From positions 62,001 to 126,000 of the forward strand of contig NZ_FOJM01000002.1 in the NCBI RefSeq assembly GCF_900111825.1: a stretch of 64,000 nt of DNA. Reading direction: 5' to 3'. The notes below the pieces were generated by a model. It searched no databases and was not told where the DNA came from. It saw only the letters and a list, made by a program, of their open reading frames with translations. Made by a program: the position numbers and the translations under genes. Each line of letters begins with the position of its first letter. Within the stretch, counting starts at the first letter, position 1. Positions 9,340 through 18,548 of the stretch are shown here, piece by piece. This stretch comes from Pedobacter suwonensis. GTDB taxonomy: Bacteria > Bacteroidota > Bacteroidia > Sphingobacteriales > Sphingobacteriaceae.

Positions 9340-9924
9340 TTAAAGTGAGTTTATCATACGGTTTTTCTCCTGCTGATCAGTAAACTCTTCGTTCATCAGG
9401 GTTTTAAAATCCTGCTTCCGGTTATCTGCAGCCATCTGCAGTCTTTTTAAAAGCGTTGTACCATTAATTTTCAAAAGATTTAAACGCCTCTTCAAACCAT
9501 TAGCGGTTGATAAAGATTTCAAAGAGTCCAAGCTGATCTGCTGCTCATCAAGCAGTACTGATGGAAGTATTACCCGCTTCGCTGCTGCGTAAGCTTCGAT
9601 TCGCTTAAAACTGATGCGATTAATTTTCAAGAGCTGTTGCAGCGCAGGTGACGTTTCGGCTCTGCTTTTATCTTTGTGCGGTGCCAGAAGATGGTATGCC
9701 ATAAGCAGCAATTGTGTGATATGCTTTAGGTGATCAGCCGCCGCTTCATCAAGCTTGGTTTCATACGTTTCAGCACCGCCAATCCGGTTAGGTACAGCCA
9801 TATCGCCTGCCACGCTATCTTTTTCGAGGCTGGATTTTTTATCAGCCCTGTTACAGGCCAGCAGACATACCAGTAACAGCCATATAGCCGGATTTATACA
9901 TAAGTTTTTTTTAAAATTTTTCAT
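9340..9924 (-). CDS. small lipoprotein, possibly DUF4142-like
   Basis: 194 residues. The N-terminus has a basic stretch, a hydrophobic segment and a lipobox LLAC at about residues 20-24, so the mature protein is a lipid-anchored periplasmic or outer-membrane protein. The remainder is helical and rich in Lys, Leu and Ala (for example HLKHITQLLLMAY and NRISFKRIEAYAAAKR), which recalls the four-helix DUF4142 family, but the match by eye is loose. The lipoprotein at 12324-12827 is a better DUF4142 candidate; the two may be distant paralogues. Confidence 0.6.
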   Translation of the reverse strand: MKNFKKNLCINPAIWLLLVCLLACNRADKKSSLEKDSVAGDMAVPNRIGGAETYETKLDEAAADHLKHITQLLLMAYHLLAPHKDKSRAETSPALQQLLKINRISFKRIEAYAAAKRVILPSVLLDEQQISLDSLKSLSTANGLKRRLNLLKINGTTLLKRLQMAADNRKQDFKTLMNEEFTDQQEKNRMINSL

Positions 9925-10252
9925 ACCGATTAATGTTTAGTAAATAAGCCAGGTTAACCGGGCTAAAGTTTCTAAATCTCAAAGAGGGCGTACTCACGAT
10001 CAGGGTTGATGCAATATACCTTTGATAAACTACTGTTTACCCAAACATCAAATTATCCGTTCAGGTATTTACCACAGGGAAAACACGTAATTAACACCTA
10101 AACTTTTATAAAAGCGCTTAGGTTTTATAAACAGTAGAAGGCAAAACAAGTATGATGGGAACGGGAAATCATCTCAACATTTCGCATTGTCATTACATAA
10201 CGCCGCTAAGATTTTAGCGTAAATCCCGTCTTAAAACAGTCAACATAAGTAC
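9925..10252. other. intergenic region, 328 bp, with possible promoter
   Basis: Divergent spacer between the lipoprotein (minus) and a small plus-strand gene. At 10017-10024 the plus strand reads TACCTTTG, a match to the Bacteroidota -7 box TAnnTTTG, but no good TTG -33 box sits 19-21 bp upstream, so this is only a candidate. Nothing else recognised. Confidence 0.3.
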
Positions 10253-10468
10253 ATGAAAACAAAACATAACGATAGCGGCCCGGAAATCATAAATGCCGGT
10301 AAAACGCCTGTAAAAAAACCTGCAGAAGATATAGTTGCCGGTGCAGGCAACCAGGATCAGCTCAACAGGCTTAAAGAAAATGCAGCCCGAATACCTGCAA
10401 AAAACAAGAAAATCGGCACATCACCTGATATTGGCCGTGAGCCAAAAAATGGCGGGACTAAAAAATAA
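10253..10468 (+). CDS. small hydrophilic protein, unknown function
   Basis: 71 residues, almost no hydrophobic residues, rich in Lys, Asn, Gly, Pro and Ala (for example GKTPVKKPAEDIVAGAGN, ending GREPKNGGTKK). It probably lacks a fixed fold. It lies 68 bp before the zinc alcohol dehydrogenase in the same direction. Several other proteins of this character occur between 10 and 19 kb, which argues that it is a real gene, perhaps stress-related, but no family was recognised. Confidence 0.55.
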   Translation: MKTKHNDSGPEIINAGKTPVKKPAEDIVAGAGNQDQLNRLKENAARIPAKNKKIGTSPDIGREPKNGGTKK

Positions 10469-10536
10469 ATTCCGGCTTATACCTACGCCTGGAAGCTTAG
10501 ATAAACTTACCATTTCATTAAACAAAACCTGAAAAT

Positions 10537-11688
10537 ATGCTAGCAATGAACTATCGGGGCCCATACAGGGTCAGAACTGAACAGCGCCCAATGCCAGAAA
10601 TCTTGCATCCGGAAGATGCGATTGTAAGGGTAACCCGTACCTGTATCTGCGGATCCGACCTACACCTGTATCACGGGATGGTACCTGATACCAGGGTTGG
10701 CTCAACCTTTGGACATGAATTTATTGGAGTAATAGAAGAGATTGGACCATTGGTAACTAATGTAAAAATTGGCGATCAGGTATTAGTGCCATTTAATATC
10801 GCCTGCGGCAGGTGTAACTTCTGCAAACAAGGTCTTTATGGAAACTGTCATGAATCTAACGCTATGGCTACTGCAGTTGGAGGTATTTTCGGATACTCAC
10901 ACACGGCCGGTGGCTTTAACGGCGGACAGGCAGAGTATGTGCGTGTTCCATATGCCAATGTAGGTCCTACCGTAATTCCACCCGATATGGACCCTGACGA
11001 TGCCGTTTTGCTAACCGATGTTGTACCTACCGGATACCAGGCTGCAGAGATGGGTGGAATTAAAGAAGGAGATACAGTAGTTGTTTTTGGCGCCGGACCA
11101 ATCGGCATTATGGCGGCGAGATGTGCTTGGTTTTTTGGTGCAGCCCGGGTAATTGTAATCGATCACATCGACTATCGATTGGAATTTGCCAGAAATTATG
11201 CAAAATGTGAAGCCTACAACTTTAAATCAATGGAAGATCCGGTGGTATTTCTGAAAAAAATCACCGACTGGTATGGTGCTGATGTTTGCATAGACTGCGT
11301 AGGCTGTGAAGCGGAAGGAAATGCCCTCCAAACTTTTACCGGTAAAATAACACTGATGCAGGCCGGTGCGGCAACTGCTCTTCAGTGGGCCATCAACTCA
11401 GTAAAAAAAGGCGGAATTGTTTCGGTAGTGGGTGTTTATGGGCCGCCGTTCAATTACGTACCCATTGGCAATGTACTGAATAAAGGGATTACCTTGCGGG
11501 CCAACCAGGCATCGGTAAAACGATTACTACCAAAACTAATTGAACATGTACAGGCCGGAAGGCTTGATCCTAAAGGACTTATTACACATAAAGTCCCATT
11601 GGAAGAAATATCAGATGCCTACCACATATTCTCAGCTAAGCTTGATGAATGTATCAAGGTGGTACTTATCCCATCCACTAAATCTTAA
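10537..11688 (+). CDS. zinc-dependent alcohol dehydrogenase family protein
   Basis: 383 residues. MDR-type alcohol dehydrogenase: catalytic-zinc Cys in CICGSDLHLYHG, GHEFIGVIEEIG after it, and the four structural-zinc cysteines in CGRCNFCKQGLYGNC. The NAD(P)-binding motif is VVFGAGPIGIMAA. The pattern is closest to the FdhA/glutathione-independent formaldehyde dehydrogenase-like group, which oxidises alcohols or aldehydes using NAD. The gene is followed after 3 bp by a 161-residue membrane-tailed protein and both are surely in one transcript. Substrate cannot be determined. Confidence 0.9.
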   Translation: MLAMNYRGPYRVRTEQRPMPEILHPEDAIVRVTRTCICGSDLHLYHGMVPDTRVGSTFGHEFIGVIEEIGPLVTNVKIGDQVLVPFNIACGRCNFCKQGLYGNCHESNAMATAVGGIFGYSHTAGGFNGGQAEYVRVPYANVGPTVIPPDMDPDDAVLLTDVVPTGYQAAEMGGIKEGDTVVVFGAGPIGIMAARCAWFFGAARVIVIDHIDYRLEFARNYAKCEAYNFKSMEDPVVFLKKITDWYGADVCIDCVGCEAEGNALQTFTGKITLMQAGAATALQWAINSVKKGGIVSVVGVYGPPFNYVPIGNVLNKGITLRANQASVKRLLPKLIEHVQAGRLDPKGLITHKVPLEEISDAYHIFSAKLDECIKVVLIPSTKS

Positions 11689-11691
11689 AAC

Positions 11692-12177
11692 ATGGAAACC
11701 AAAAACTTTGATTATAAAAATATTCCCGGCTGGGGCCTGGATATCGACGAGCGGAATGAGCCCACCTATCCGATGAAAAATTACACCGGTGATGACCACA
11801 AACGTTCGGACTATGAAAAACCTCCTAAGCAGCCAGTTGATGTAGAGATCCTGAAATCTACAGAACGACCTGAAGTAAGTGCCGTATTTGGCAATGCATC
11901 GCCTCCGTCAGGCCTAAGTGGTATGATACGCCGTTATGCCTTCAAACATAGCGAAGATCGTTACAGGCACTGGATACCATTAATTCTTGCCGACCGTATA
12001 AACGCCTGGGAAGGAATTATAGAAGACTTCAGAAGCGGCATTATCCCTAATATACCTGCCGAACGCGGATGGAAATCGGAAATGAAATACAACCGTGCAG
12101 AATTGACTAAAAAGATTCTGGTGACAGGTGTAATCAGTCTCGTGTTATTAAGTTATCTGACACGGAAAAAAAGATAA
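11692..12177 (+). CDS. hypothetical protein with C-terminal membrane anchor
   Basis: 161 residues. The N-terminal half is polar with many Pro, Asp and Lys and reads like a cytosolic, partly disordered region (NIPGWGLDIDERNEPTYPMKNY). A central SGLSGMIRRYAFKHSEDRYRHWIPLILADRINAWEG segment looks folded. A single hydrophobic segment (about 140-155) followed by LTRKKR suggests a C-terminal tail anchor. It starts 3 bp after the zinc dehydrogenase stop, so the two are coupled. Not recognised as a named family. Confidence 0.75.
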   Translation: METKNFDYKNIPGWGLDIDERNEPTYPMKNYTGDDHKRSDYEKPPKQPVDVEILKSTERPEVSAVFGNASPPSGLSGMIRRYAFKHSEDRYRHWIPLILADRINAWEGIIEDFRSGIIPNIPAERGWKSEMKYNRAELTKKILVTGVISLVLLSYLTRKKR

Positions 12178-12323
12178 AATTTCTGTAGGCCAGGTGTGCG
12201 ATACAGCATCCACATCTGGCTTAACAAAGCCGATCAGCTTCTGTAACAATCCCTGGTTCCGAGTGAGGAATGAGGCAGTTAATAAGGAATAGGTTGGATT
12301 ATACAACTGGTTAAAATCAATAA

Positions 12324-12827
12324 TTATTTGGTATGCCACAAAGTTTGGCTGGCGTCAAGTCGCTTTGTAAGCATAGGTATCTTTTCTGCTGTCCACTGGC
12401 GTAACTCAGTATCCTTTAATCCGGCTGATCCCGAAGCCTTAACATGCAGGCCAATCAAATCTTCATCAGCCTCCATAACCAACCGCAAAAGCAATTTATT
12501 AAAACCAGCACCTTGGCTGTTCTGCAGATTTAACAGTTTTGTTTGAGCCTCTGCCGTAAGTCCGGCTTTGGGAAGTGAACATATAGATTCCATTTCCGTA
12601 ATATAACTGGCCATATCTTCTCTTCTCTGTGCAAGAAAGGATGCAAATGCCGGCTGATCCTGAATCTTTGATATTTCCGTATCCAGAACCTGTTGATATT
12701 CGATTATACCGGCCAATGGATATAAAAAATCATTCCTTTCCAACTTATAATCTCTGCCTTGCTTTTCACAGCTGGTAAACATCACCATAAAAAAAATGAT
12801 GGAAGGGCAATAGTAATAAAATTTCAT
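12324..12827 (-). CDS. DUF4142-like lipoprotein
   Basis: 167 residues from the ATG at KFYYYCPS; a start 27 bp upstream would put nine polar residues before the signal peptide and is less likely. The lipobox is FTSC at about residue 19-20, giving a lipid-anchored exported protein. The body has the helical rhythm of DUF4142: EISKIQDQPAFASFLAQRREDM, then GAGFNKLLLRLVMEADEDLIGLHVKAS and a final RQWTAEKIPMLTKRLDASQTL. DUF4142 is a ferritin-like four-helix family of unknown role, frequent near stress genes. Convergent with the gene ending at 12177. Confidence 0.7.
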   Translation of the reverse strand: MKFYYYCPSIIFFMVMFTSCEKQGRDYKLERNDFLYPLAGIIEYQQVLDTEISKIQDQPAFASFLAQRREDMASYITEMESICSLPKAGLTAEAQTKLLNLQNSQGAGFNKLLLRLVMEADEDLIGLHVKASGSAGLKDTELRQWTAEKIPMLTKRLDASQTLWHTK

Positions 12828-12932
12828 AACGTTGATATGCCAATAAGTCGCCAAATAGATTTTATAATAAAAGACGCACGCAGATGAAATCTATATCCAT
12901 CCCGGTGCGCCTTTGTAGAAATGTACAATTCA

Positions 12933-13145
12933 CTATTGGGGCATTGCAGCTCCAGATGATGTACTATCTCTTGTTGTCGAATCTCTCATTGTACTATCCT
13001 CCTGTCCAATAGTTTCCTGTTGGGAACCACCATTAGTCATTGAGGTATCATTACCGGTCGAATCTGCACCTTCTGATTTGGCGCCTGAATTACATGACAT
13101 TAAAACTGCTGTAGCCATTACAGCGATAAATAAGTACTTTTTCAT
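12933..13145 (-). CDS. small serine/threonine-rich lipoprotein
   Basis: 70 residues. Signal peptide with lipobox LMSC at about residues 15-18, then a mature part composed almost wholly of Ser, Thr, Gly, Asp, Glu and Gln, including the repeated DSTMRDSTTRDSTSSG. It is likely exported, lipidated and unstructured. Spacing of 105 bp from the DUF4142 gene, same strand. No function can be given; similar tiny lipoproteins are frequent in Sphingobacteriaceae. Confidence 0.7.
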   Translation of the reverse strand: MKKYLFIAVMATAVLMSCNSGAKSEGADSTGNDTSMTNGGSQQETIGQEDSTMRDSTTRDSTSSGAAMPQ

Positions 13146-13311
13146 TTTATATTAAATTAAGGGTTACCCAGTATTAAGCTTTTTTAAGCGTCAAAAGTTC
13201 CGCTTTTATTGGAAATGGGTAGTTTGCTCCATGCCGAACGTATTTATACCCTAAACAAACAAAGAAAAAATTTATGCTTTAACAGGTTACTGTCGGCTAC
13301 AATAGCATGAT

Positions 13312-13394
13312 CGTCATTCTCGCGCCTGAAGCAATCTTGATGTATGTTATAAGATTCCCATCCGATAAAAATCGGATCAAGTTCGGAATGAGGA
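13312..13394. repeat. palindromic intergenic repeat (CGTCATTCTCG type)
   Basis: Starts CGTCATTCTCGCG and ends TTCGGAATGAGG, an imperfect inverse of the start. Inner arms GCAATCTT / AAGATT pair. The right arm holds a perfect 7-bp hairpin ATCCGAT-AAAA-ATCGGAT at 13360-13377. The whole 13146-13512 spacer contains no gene besides this. Short open frames crossing the element are by-products of the repeat. Confidence 0.7.
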
Positions 13395-13512
13395 TCTCTC
13401 CCAAGGATTATAATTCAGGAGACAATAGTTTTGTTCCAACCTACCTTAAAAAAACCGGCTGCCCTATCCGTGATGATGAGGGGAGCAATAACGGATCTCT
13501 CCATTGATAGGT

Positions 13513-13698
13513 TTAGGTATTGCCACCTGCGTTACCGGCCAGATCGCCGCTTACATCTTCCTCGTCATCAATTTCGCCAGTCAGGCCACGTTGTACATCA
13601 TTATCATCTGCTTTTTCCTCTTCATTCGGACTAACATCTGACTGGTGTTCATTTTTTTGGTTCTCATCCTCGTTTGGATCTACGTTTGTGTTCATCAT
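13513..13698 (-). CDS. small acidic protein, unknown function
   Basis: 61 residues, strongly acidic and free of hydrophobic stretches (NEDENQKNEHQSDVSPNEEEK, EIDDEEDVSGDLAGN). Predicted to be disordered. It resembles the other hydrophilic mini-proteins of this region in composition, and an ATG with an A-rich leader precedes it. The opposite strand also has an open frame here, made of low-complexity Ser/Phe, which is less plausible. Confidence 0.5.
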   Translation of the reverse strand: MMNTNVDPNEDENQKNEHQSDVSPNEEEKADDNDVQRGLTGEIDDEEDVSGDLAGNAGGNT

Positions 13699-13862
13699 AA
13701 CTTTTTAATTAGAGAACATCATTAAAATGGGTTTAGTTTTGCAAGGATTGAATTGATGCGCTGCCTTTACATAGCCTGTGGAACATGCAATATGGCTCAC
13801 GTAATGGGTAATATCGATTAAGGCGTATTTTTCAACGGGTACCTTCGAACATTACAGGAAAC

Positions 13863-14729
13863 TTAAATAAACAGAGGTTCAAGCGCCGGAATTTCCCAAA
13901 CTGCACCATCATTTAATATGCTCACCTTCAGATCTGAAATGCTGATGCATTTTCCACTATCATATTCCGTCACATTTGAATCTTTAGTACCAAAACCGTC
14001 GATGATGATGACCACACCACTGCCGATTACCCTTATAGTTTTTCCGTGCTCAACAATCAAAGCGGTATCCTCTTCGATACCAATGCCAATACAGCCCGGA
14101 TTTGTAGCAATCACCTGGCTCATCCGTACAAAACGCGATCTGTCAACAAAATGGGTATCAACGCAGATGTTTTTCAACAAACTAAATCCGGTTGTGATTC
14201 TCACCGCCCCGACCAATTGCTGGTTGTCTTTATTTCCGGATATAATCATAGGAGTAGAAAAAGCCATTGCGCCGGCACTGGTACCAGCAATAACAATAGG
14301 CTCGCTGATGTAGCGATCTTTGACCTGAGAGAGTAAGGCTGTACCACCATAAATTGACGTGAGTTTAAGTTGATCGCCGCCTGTAAAAAAAAGCACATCT
14401 GCGCGTTCAATGCGTGCCCTTAAATCGTCAAGTAAAACCTCACCCCGGTTATGGTGGAAGATGTGGCCCACTTCTACTGCCCCCAAGCGTTTAAAAATCC
14501 GCAAGTAATCCGCAAAGCTTTCTTCATGTTCTCCACTAGCGGTAGTAATTACTTCAACCACGGGCGAAGATTTCTCTGTCAGTGATATAACGGCTTCCAA
14601 CACTTCCAGGGGATCATCTCCCTCCTTTTGCATTTCTGTTTCGGGTCTGCCCATTTTATTCTCATGTCCTCCAATAACAACCAGTTTGCCGGCCGGAGCC
14701 AGCTTGTCAGATAATTCGAATTTTCCCAT
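13863..14729 (-). CDS. cyanophycinase-like serine peptidase (S51 family)
   Basis: 288 residues. Residues 14-20 read KLVVIGGHENK; a FFTGGDQLKLT motif follows, and the nucleophile elbow is AGTSAGAMAFS, the S51 signature. The domain VDTHFVDRSRFVRM supplies the downstream conserved His/Arg. Cyanophycinases hydrolyse multi-L-arginyl-poly-L-aspartate to dipeptides; no cyanophycin synthetase is visible here, so the real substrate may be another aspartyl peptide. Length fits the intracellular form and there is no signal peptide. Confidence 0.88.
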   Translation of the reverse strand: MGKFELSDKLAPAGKLVVIGGHENKMGRPETEMQKEGDDPLEVLEAVISLTEKSSPVVEVITTASGEHEESFADYLRIFKRLGAVEVGHIFHHNRGEVLLDDLRARIERADVLFFTGGDQLKLTSIYGGTALLSQVKDRYISEPIVIAGTSAGAMAFSTPMIISGNKDNQQLVGAVRITTGFSLLKNICVDTHFVDRSRFVRMSQVIATNPGCIGIGIEEDTALIVEHGKTIRVIGSGVVIIIDGFGTKDSNVTEYDSGKCISISDLKVSILNDGAVWEIPALEPLFI

Positions 14730-15044
14730 TATTATGTTATTAAACTAATCTGCTACAATACAACGCCCGCTTTTAATTTGTTTAACCTCAATAAAATACA
14801 GGTATTTAAATGCGATAACCCGTATTTATACCTGCAAGCTAAGACCAGCCTGGATTAGCAACCTCATTAGGAGAATATGCCGCTCTATAACAGATTGAAA
14901 GGTTCACATCTCGTAATTTCGATGTGGAAAACAAAACTCGTTCGGATGATCGCATTAGAATTGCGGTAAATACCTGAAACGGTTTTGTACTGGCAATACT
15001 ACATAAATAATGGTAACTTAGACAAAAAGTTAAACCTAAAACGT
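14730..15044. other. divergent intergenic region, 315 bp
   Basis: Lies between the cyanophycinase-like gene (minus) and a receiver gene (plus). Promoters for both must be here, but no convincing -33/-7 pair, hairpin or small gene was seen. An open frame runs from 14985 into the receiver gene; its first 20 codons do not look like a receiver. Confidence 0.3.
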
Positions 15045-15416
15045 ATGCCTAAAATTCTTGTAGTAGATGATGATCCAGGCAATGCGGAAGTGATGCAGAT
15101 GGTACTGGAAAGTGAAGGTTTTCAGGTGAAGCGCATTTGCCAGTCGAGACAATTTGAGCCATCAATGACCAGCTTCTGCCCCGATCTGGTTTTAATGGAT
15201 ATCCTTTTGGATGCAAATGATGGACGGGATATCTGTAATGATCTTAAAGCAGATCGCAGTACCAGTCACATTCCTGTAATGTTGATTACGGCTATGCTGG
15301 AATCACAGGTAAGTAATATCGCCTGCGACGCAGACGACATTATGTTCAAGCCTTTTGACTATGCCGCCCTGGTTAATAAAGTTAAAAACGTATTGCGCAG
15401 AGCAGCAACAAATTAG
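15045..15416 (+). CDS. orphan response regulator receiver protein
   Basis: 123 residues from the ATG at PKILVVDDD; the frame extends 60 bp upstream but the receiver fold starts here. Acidic triad DDD, phosphoacceptor Asp in LVLMDILLDANDGRD, a Thr in LLITAML and a Lys in IMFKPFDYAAL. No output domain. The sequence is of the OmpR/CheY kind, unlike the NarL-type receiver at 3770. No kinase gene is adjacent. Confidence 0.85.
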   Translation: MPKILVVDDDPGNAEVMQMVLESEGFQVKRICQSRQFEPSMTSFCPDLVLMDILLDANDGRDICNDLKADRSTSHIPVMLITAMLESQVSNIACDADDIMFKPFDYAALVNKVKNVLRRAATN

Positions 15417-15500
15417 GCGAAAGAAGATTTAGACGGCCAGCTGTTGTTTTAATAGCATTGATGATGGGTTTATCTTCGGCCATACTAAATTGAGGTGCAT

Positions 15501-15983
15501 TTAACCACTGCCATAATCTTTATCATTCGCTGATTCGGAATTTATAAGGTAGAAAGAGCGCAGAAAATCGGCTGTTTCATTCGCATCAGATAAATAATGT
15601 GTTACGGATGTATCATCAAGATGGAAAAAATTAGCAACATCACTGTGCTGGTTGGCATTTAACGGACTAAAGCCCATCGACCAGGCTGGAAAACTCCGTT
15701 TGTGCCAGAAACCTGAACCGAGCAGGAGAATACTTCTGTGGCGTTCATCGGAACATATACTGCTGTACATAGTTAAAACTTGCGCTTTTTCACCTTCCAG
15801 AAACTGGATAAACCGCCCTTCGGTTTTGGTAATAAATCTCCCTTCCATATAGAGTAGCAGTCCTGTCATTCCAAGCGCAGTGTTATTACGGCGTGACTGC
15901 TGCAATAGCAATAAAAGGTCCTCATCGCTCATGAGTCGTGAGGCTATGCTGGTATAGACCAAATAATAGATTCCTTTAGACAT
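15501..15983 (-). CDS. BLUF domain blue-light sensor protein
   Basis: 160 residues. The BLUF flavin-binding signature is present: Tyr10 in LVYTS, Asn34 in RRNNTALGMTGLLLY and Gln60 in GRFIQFLEGE, followed by the DERHRSILLLG and FPAWSMGF segments. These three residues form the hydrogen-bond network that switches on blue-light absorption by FAD. Compared with the usual GLLLY-x-G-x-F-x-Q-x-LEG spacing, nine extra residues separate strand 2 from the Gln, created by a repeated EGRFI. No output domain follows, so it would act on a partner protein. Confidence 0.88.
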   Translation of the reverse strand: MSKGIYYLVYTSIASRLMSDEDLLLLLQQSRRNNTALGMTGLLLYMEGRFITKTEGRFIQFLEGEKAQVLTMYSSICSDERHRSILLLGSGFWHKRSFPAWSMGFSPLNANQHSDVANFFHLDDTSVTHYLSDANETADFLRSFYLINSESANDKDYGSG

Positions 15984-16198
15984 AAGGATAGGGTTAGCTT
16001 ACAAATTAACAAAAATAATGATGGAATTTCCTGCCTTACAAGCTACAGTTGTAGGAAATTCAAATTCAATCAGTATTGCTGCCACAGGTAAGCTAACCAG
16101 GATTTATCAGAAATTTAGTTATCGCTAAAGTTTCGCTTTAAAAGCCTGAATCCTGCAATATAATTCATTTATAATCAAACCAATATCTTCGATTTAGA

Positions 16199-16477
16199 TT
16201 ACGCGGGTTCTTTAGGATTATTATTTGAAGTAGAATTTGGCATATTTCCAGCCTCACCAGGATTACCTTTATCCGGATCCGCTCTCGCCTCTTCAGCACC
16301 GTAATCACCTTCTCCCATTTCGCGGCCAAGCATACCTGCACCATCTTTCACTTTCTCTAATTCACTGCTATCATTGCTACGGTGGCGGGGAACCTGGTTA
16401 TCGGGCATATTTGAATTTTCTGCGGTCTGATCTGCTTTTGGATCCGCAAGATTTTTATTTTTGTGTTCTTCTTCCAT
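16199..16477 (-). CDS. small hydrophilic protein, unknown function
   Basis: 92 residues, rich in Asn, Asp, Glu, Lys and Pro, with no hydrophobic stretch (DPKADQTAENSNMPDNQ, GEGDYGAEEARADPDKGNPGEAGNM). Predicted disordered and cytosolic. One of a series of small polar proteins in this region. Not recognised as a named family. Confidence 0.55.
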   Translation of the reverse strand: MEEEHKNKNLADPKADQTAENSNMPDNQVPRHRSNDSSELEKVKDGAGMLGREMGEGDYGAEEARADPDKGNPGEAGNMPNSTSNNNPKEPA

Positions 16478-16791
16478 AATGAGTATAATTATTTATCACA
16501 TAACAGGTAAATAGTCTGTGATGTTTTCAGTTAACGGTAAAAATCATTTGCAGAAACCTGATACGACATCCAAAACCAGCAAGTTTATTCGCTCCGGCCA
16601 TAAGCCAAAACTTTTGAGCTGATAGAGCAGTTCTATATATATCAAATTATGGTGAAGGAAATGAAGTTGATCATAAGAAAACCTGATCAATGATTGCCTG
16701 AAACATAACGGAGTAAAAATAATTAAGCATATCAATTAAATATTTTCACATACGATCATAAGCACTTTAAGTTATATCAACTGTAATTAAT
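16478..16791. other. divergent intergenic region, 314 bp
   Basis: Separates the hydrophilic protein (minus) from a NarL-type regulator (plus). AT-rich. No hairpin, repeat or small gene was convincing. Confidence 0.3.
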
Positions 16792-17448
16792 ATGAACAAA
16801 TTAAAAATAATCCTTGCAGAGGATCATAACCTGGTAAGGAATGGGATTAAAATGTTACTTGAATCGCAGGCTGATATTGAAGTGATTGCCGAAGCCGACG
16901 ATGGTAAGCAGGTGTTAAAACACATCGAATCGGGCGTGATTCCAGACATTGTTCTTGCAGACATCAATATGCCTGAAATGGATGGCATCAGCTTGATAAA
17001 AGCCATGAAATTAACCCATCCAGATATTAAAGTAGTGATCCTTTCTATGCTGGACCATGAAAAATATGTGATGCAGGCATTTATGGAAGGAAGCTATGGC
17101 TATATTTTGAAAAATGTGAATGAAAGCGAAATGCTTTTTGCCCTCAAAACCGTAGCTGGCGGAGCGAAATACCTCTGTGTAGAATTAACGGAAACACTGC
17201 TTAACCGCTTTATCAACGAAACTTCTTCCCAACCAGAACAGGAACAAATGCAGGTAGATCTTTCCATGAGGGAGATTGAAGTGTTGCATCTGGTTGCAGA
17301 AGGATATACCAACCAGGAGATGGCAGACAAGTTATTCTTAAGTAAACGCACAATTGAAGGACACCGCCAGACGCTGATTGATAAAACGGGTTCAAAAAAT
17401 ACCGCGTCACTGATCCGTTTCGCAGTCGTAAATGGCTACTTGAATTAG
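16792..17448 (+). CDS. response regulator transcription factor, NarL/LuxR type
   Basis: 218 residues. N-terminal receiver with EDH near residue 10, phosphoacceptor Asp in IVLADINMPEMDG (about residue 58), Ser in VILSML and Lys in YILKNV. A C-terminal LuxR helix-turn-helix follows (about 150-215): LSMREIEVLHLVAEGYTNQ, DKLFLSKRTIEGHRQ and KTGSKNTASLIRFA. It binds DNA when phosphorylated. No histidine kinase is adjacent; the HisKA_3 kinase at 4129-6726, which has a receiver without DNA-binding part, is a possible unlinked partner. Confidence 0.93.
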   Translation: MNKLKIILAEDHNLVRNGIKMLLESQADIEVIAEADDGKQVLKHIESGVIPDIVLADINMPEMDGISLIKAMKLTHPDIKVVILSMLDHEKYVMQAFMEGSYGYILKNVNESEMLFALKTVAGGAKYLCVELTETLLNRFINETSSQPEQEQMQVDLSMREIEVLHLVAEGYTNQEMADKLFLSKRTIEGHRQTLIDKTGSKNTASLIRFAVVNGYLN

Positions 17449-17925
17449 TGGTTAAATCACAGTTTATTAGAAATCTGGACTCTATATAAAATAAGACATT
17501 TTAAAGCCAATCACACGGGCGTCGAGTTATCATATACTGAATTGACATCCTAAGAAATAATGTATCGCGCAAAAACCGATAGGATCGACAGATAAATTTT
17601 ATCAGCTGATACCCCTTGAGAGATCGTAATAACGACCGCACCAGTGGATTCTGCCAATGGCAGGTTAATTTCTTTTGTAAAATCCAATCTTGGCTAAGGT
17701 ATCGTCACCCGCAGATTCTTACATCGACGCTCGGGACTGACCTCTATATATTTCTATATCATTTATACGGCCTAACCATGCGGCTTATACTCCCTGAAGT
17801 TGTTGTTTATACCCGTTATTTCAACATCTATGCAATGTCTAAAACCAAAAAAAAATAAAGGAGTTCTGTTAGGTAATAAACGTTTACTGACAGAATATTT
17901 TTCAAACAGGTTAAAAAAACAGATC
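17449..17925. other. intergenic region, 477 bp, before the ECF sigma gene
   Basis: No persuasive gene. An open frame from 17800 runs into the sigma factor, but its first 42 codons are unlike sigma factors. Small AT-rich hairpins only. The sigma-gene promoter should be here; it was not identified. Confidence 0.3.
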
Positions 17926-18429
17926 ATGGAACAAGAGAATTTCTGTTTGGCGGCAGAACATCATAAACAGTCGTTACTGGCTCAGGCACTTAAACTCACC
18001 GCTGATGAGGACGATGCAAAAGATCTCGTGCAGGATACACTGATCAAAGCAGTCGGATCTTGCAGTAGCTTCGCAGAGGGAACCAACATCAGGGGCTGGT
18101 TGTATGTAATCATGAAAAATACCTTTTACAACAACTGTTCTAAACAAAAAAGACGTACCGCCATTTGGGAAAGTGATGATTGCCTTTACGATCAGAAAAT
18201 GACGAACAGTCCGGTTAAAAATCTTTCAGAAACCAAAATGGTTCTGGAAGACATACAAAAGGCAATGAGTACGTTAAGGGCAGATTATCGGGCTGCATTT
18301 CAGCGATATTTTGAAGGCTACAGCTATGACGAGATTGCGCTCGAACTTAATATCCCCCTGGGAACAGTAAAAACCTATATTTATCAGGCGCGCCAAAGTT
18401 TAAAAAAATACCTGCGCATTTACCGCTGA
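17926..18429 (+). CDS. RNA polymerase sigma factor, sigma-70 family (ECF type)
   Basis: 167 residues from the ATG at EQENFCLAAEH. Region 2 is ALKLTADEDDAKDLVQDTLIKA with the NIRGWLYVIMKNTFYNNCSK segment; region 4 is LRADYRAAFQRYFEGYSYDEIALELNIPLGTVKTYIYQARQSL. Sigma region 1 and 3 are absent, as in ECF factors. It would direct RNA polymerase to a dedicated promoter class. There is no adjacent anti-sigma (FecR-like) or SusCD gene, so it is not of the polysaccharide type; regulators and small stress proteins surround it. Confidence 0.9.
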   Translation: MEQENFCLAAEHHKQSLLAQALKLTADEDDAKDLVQDTLIKAVGSCSSFAEGTNIRGWLYVIMKNTFYNNCSKQKRRTAIWESDDCLYDQKMTNSPVKNLSETKMVLEDIQKAMSTLRADYRAAFQRYFEGYSYDEIALELNIPLGTVKTYIYQARQSLKKYLRIYR

Positions 18430-18548
18430 GGTATTATACTGTAGACCAGAAAAATACAGCTAAAAAAATCTTGGTTGACAGCTTGCTGTGAAGGCGCATA
18501 ATCTTTGAACTGGCAGTATTCAGTCCCAAACTCAGGAATTAATATATC

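Noticed and set aside
13307..13507. 66-codon plus-strand frame
   Set aside because: It runs across the palindromic repeat at 13312-13394 and translates its arms; not a gene.
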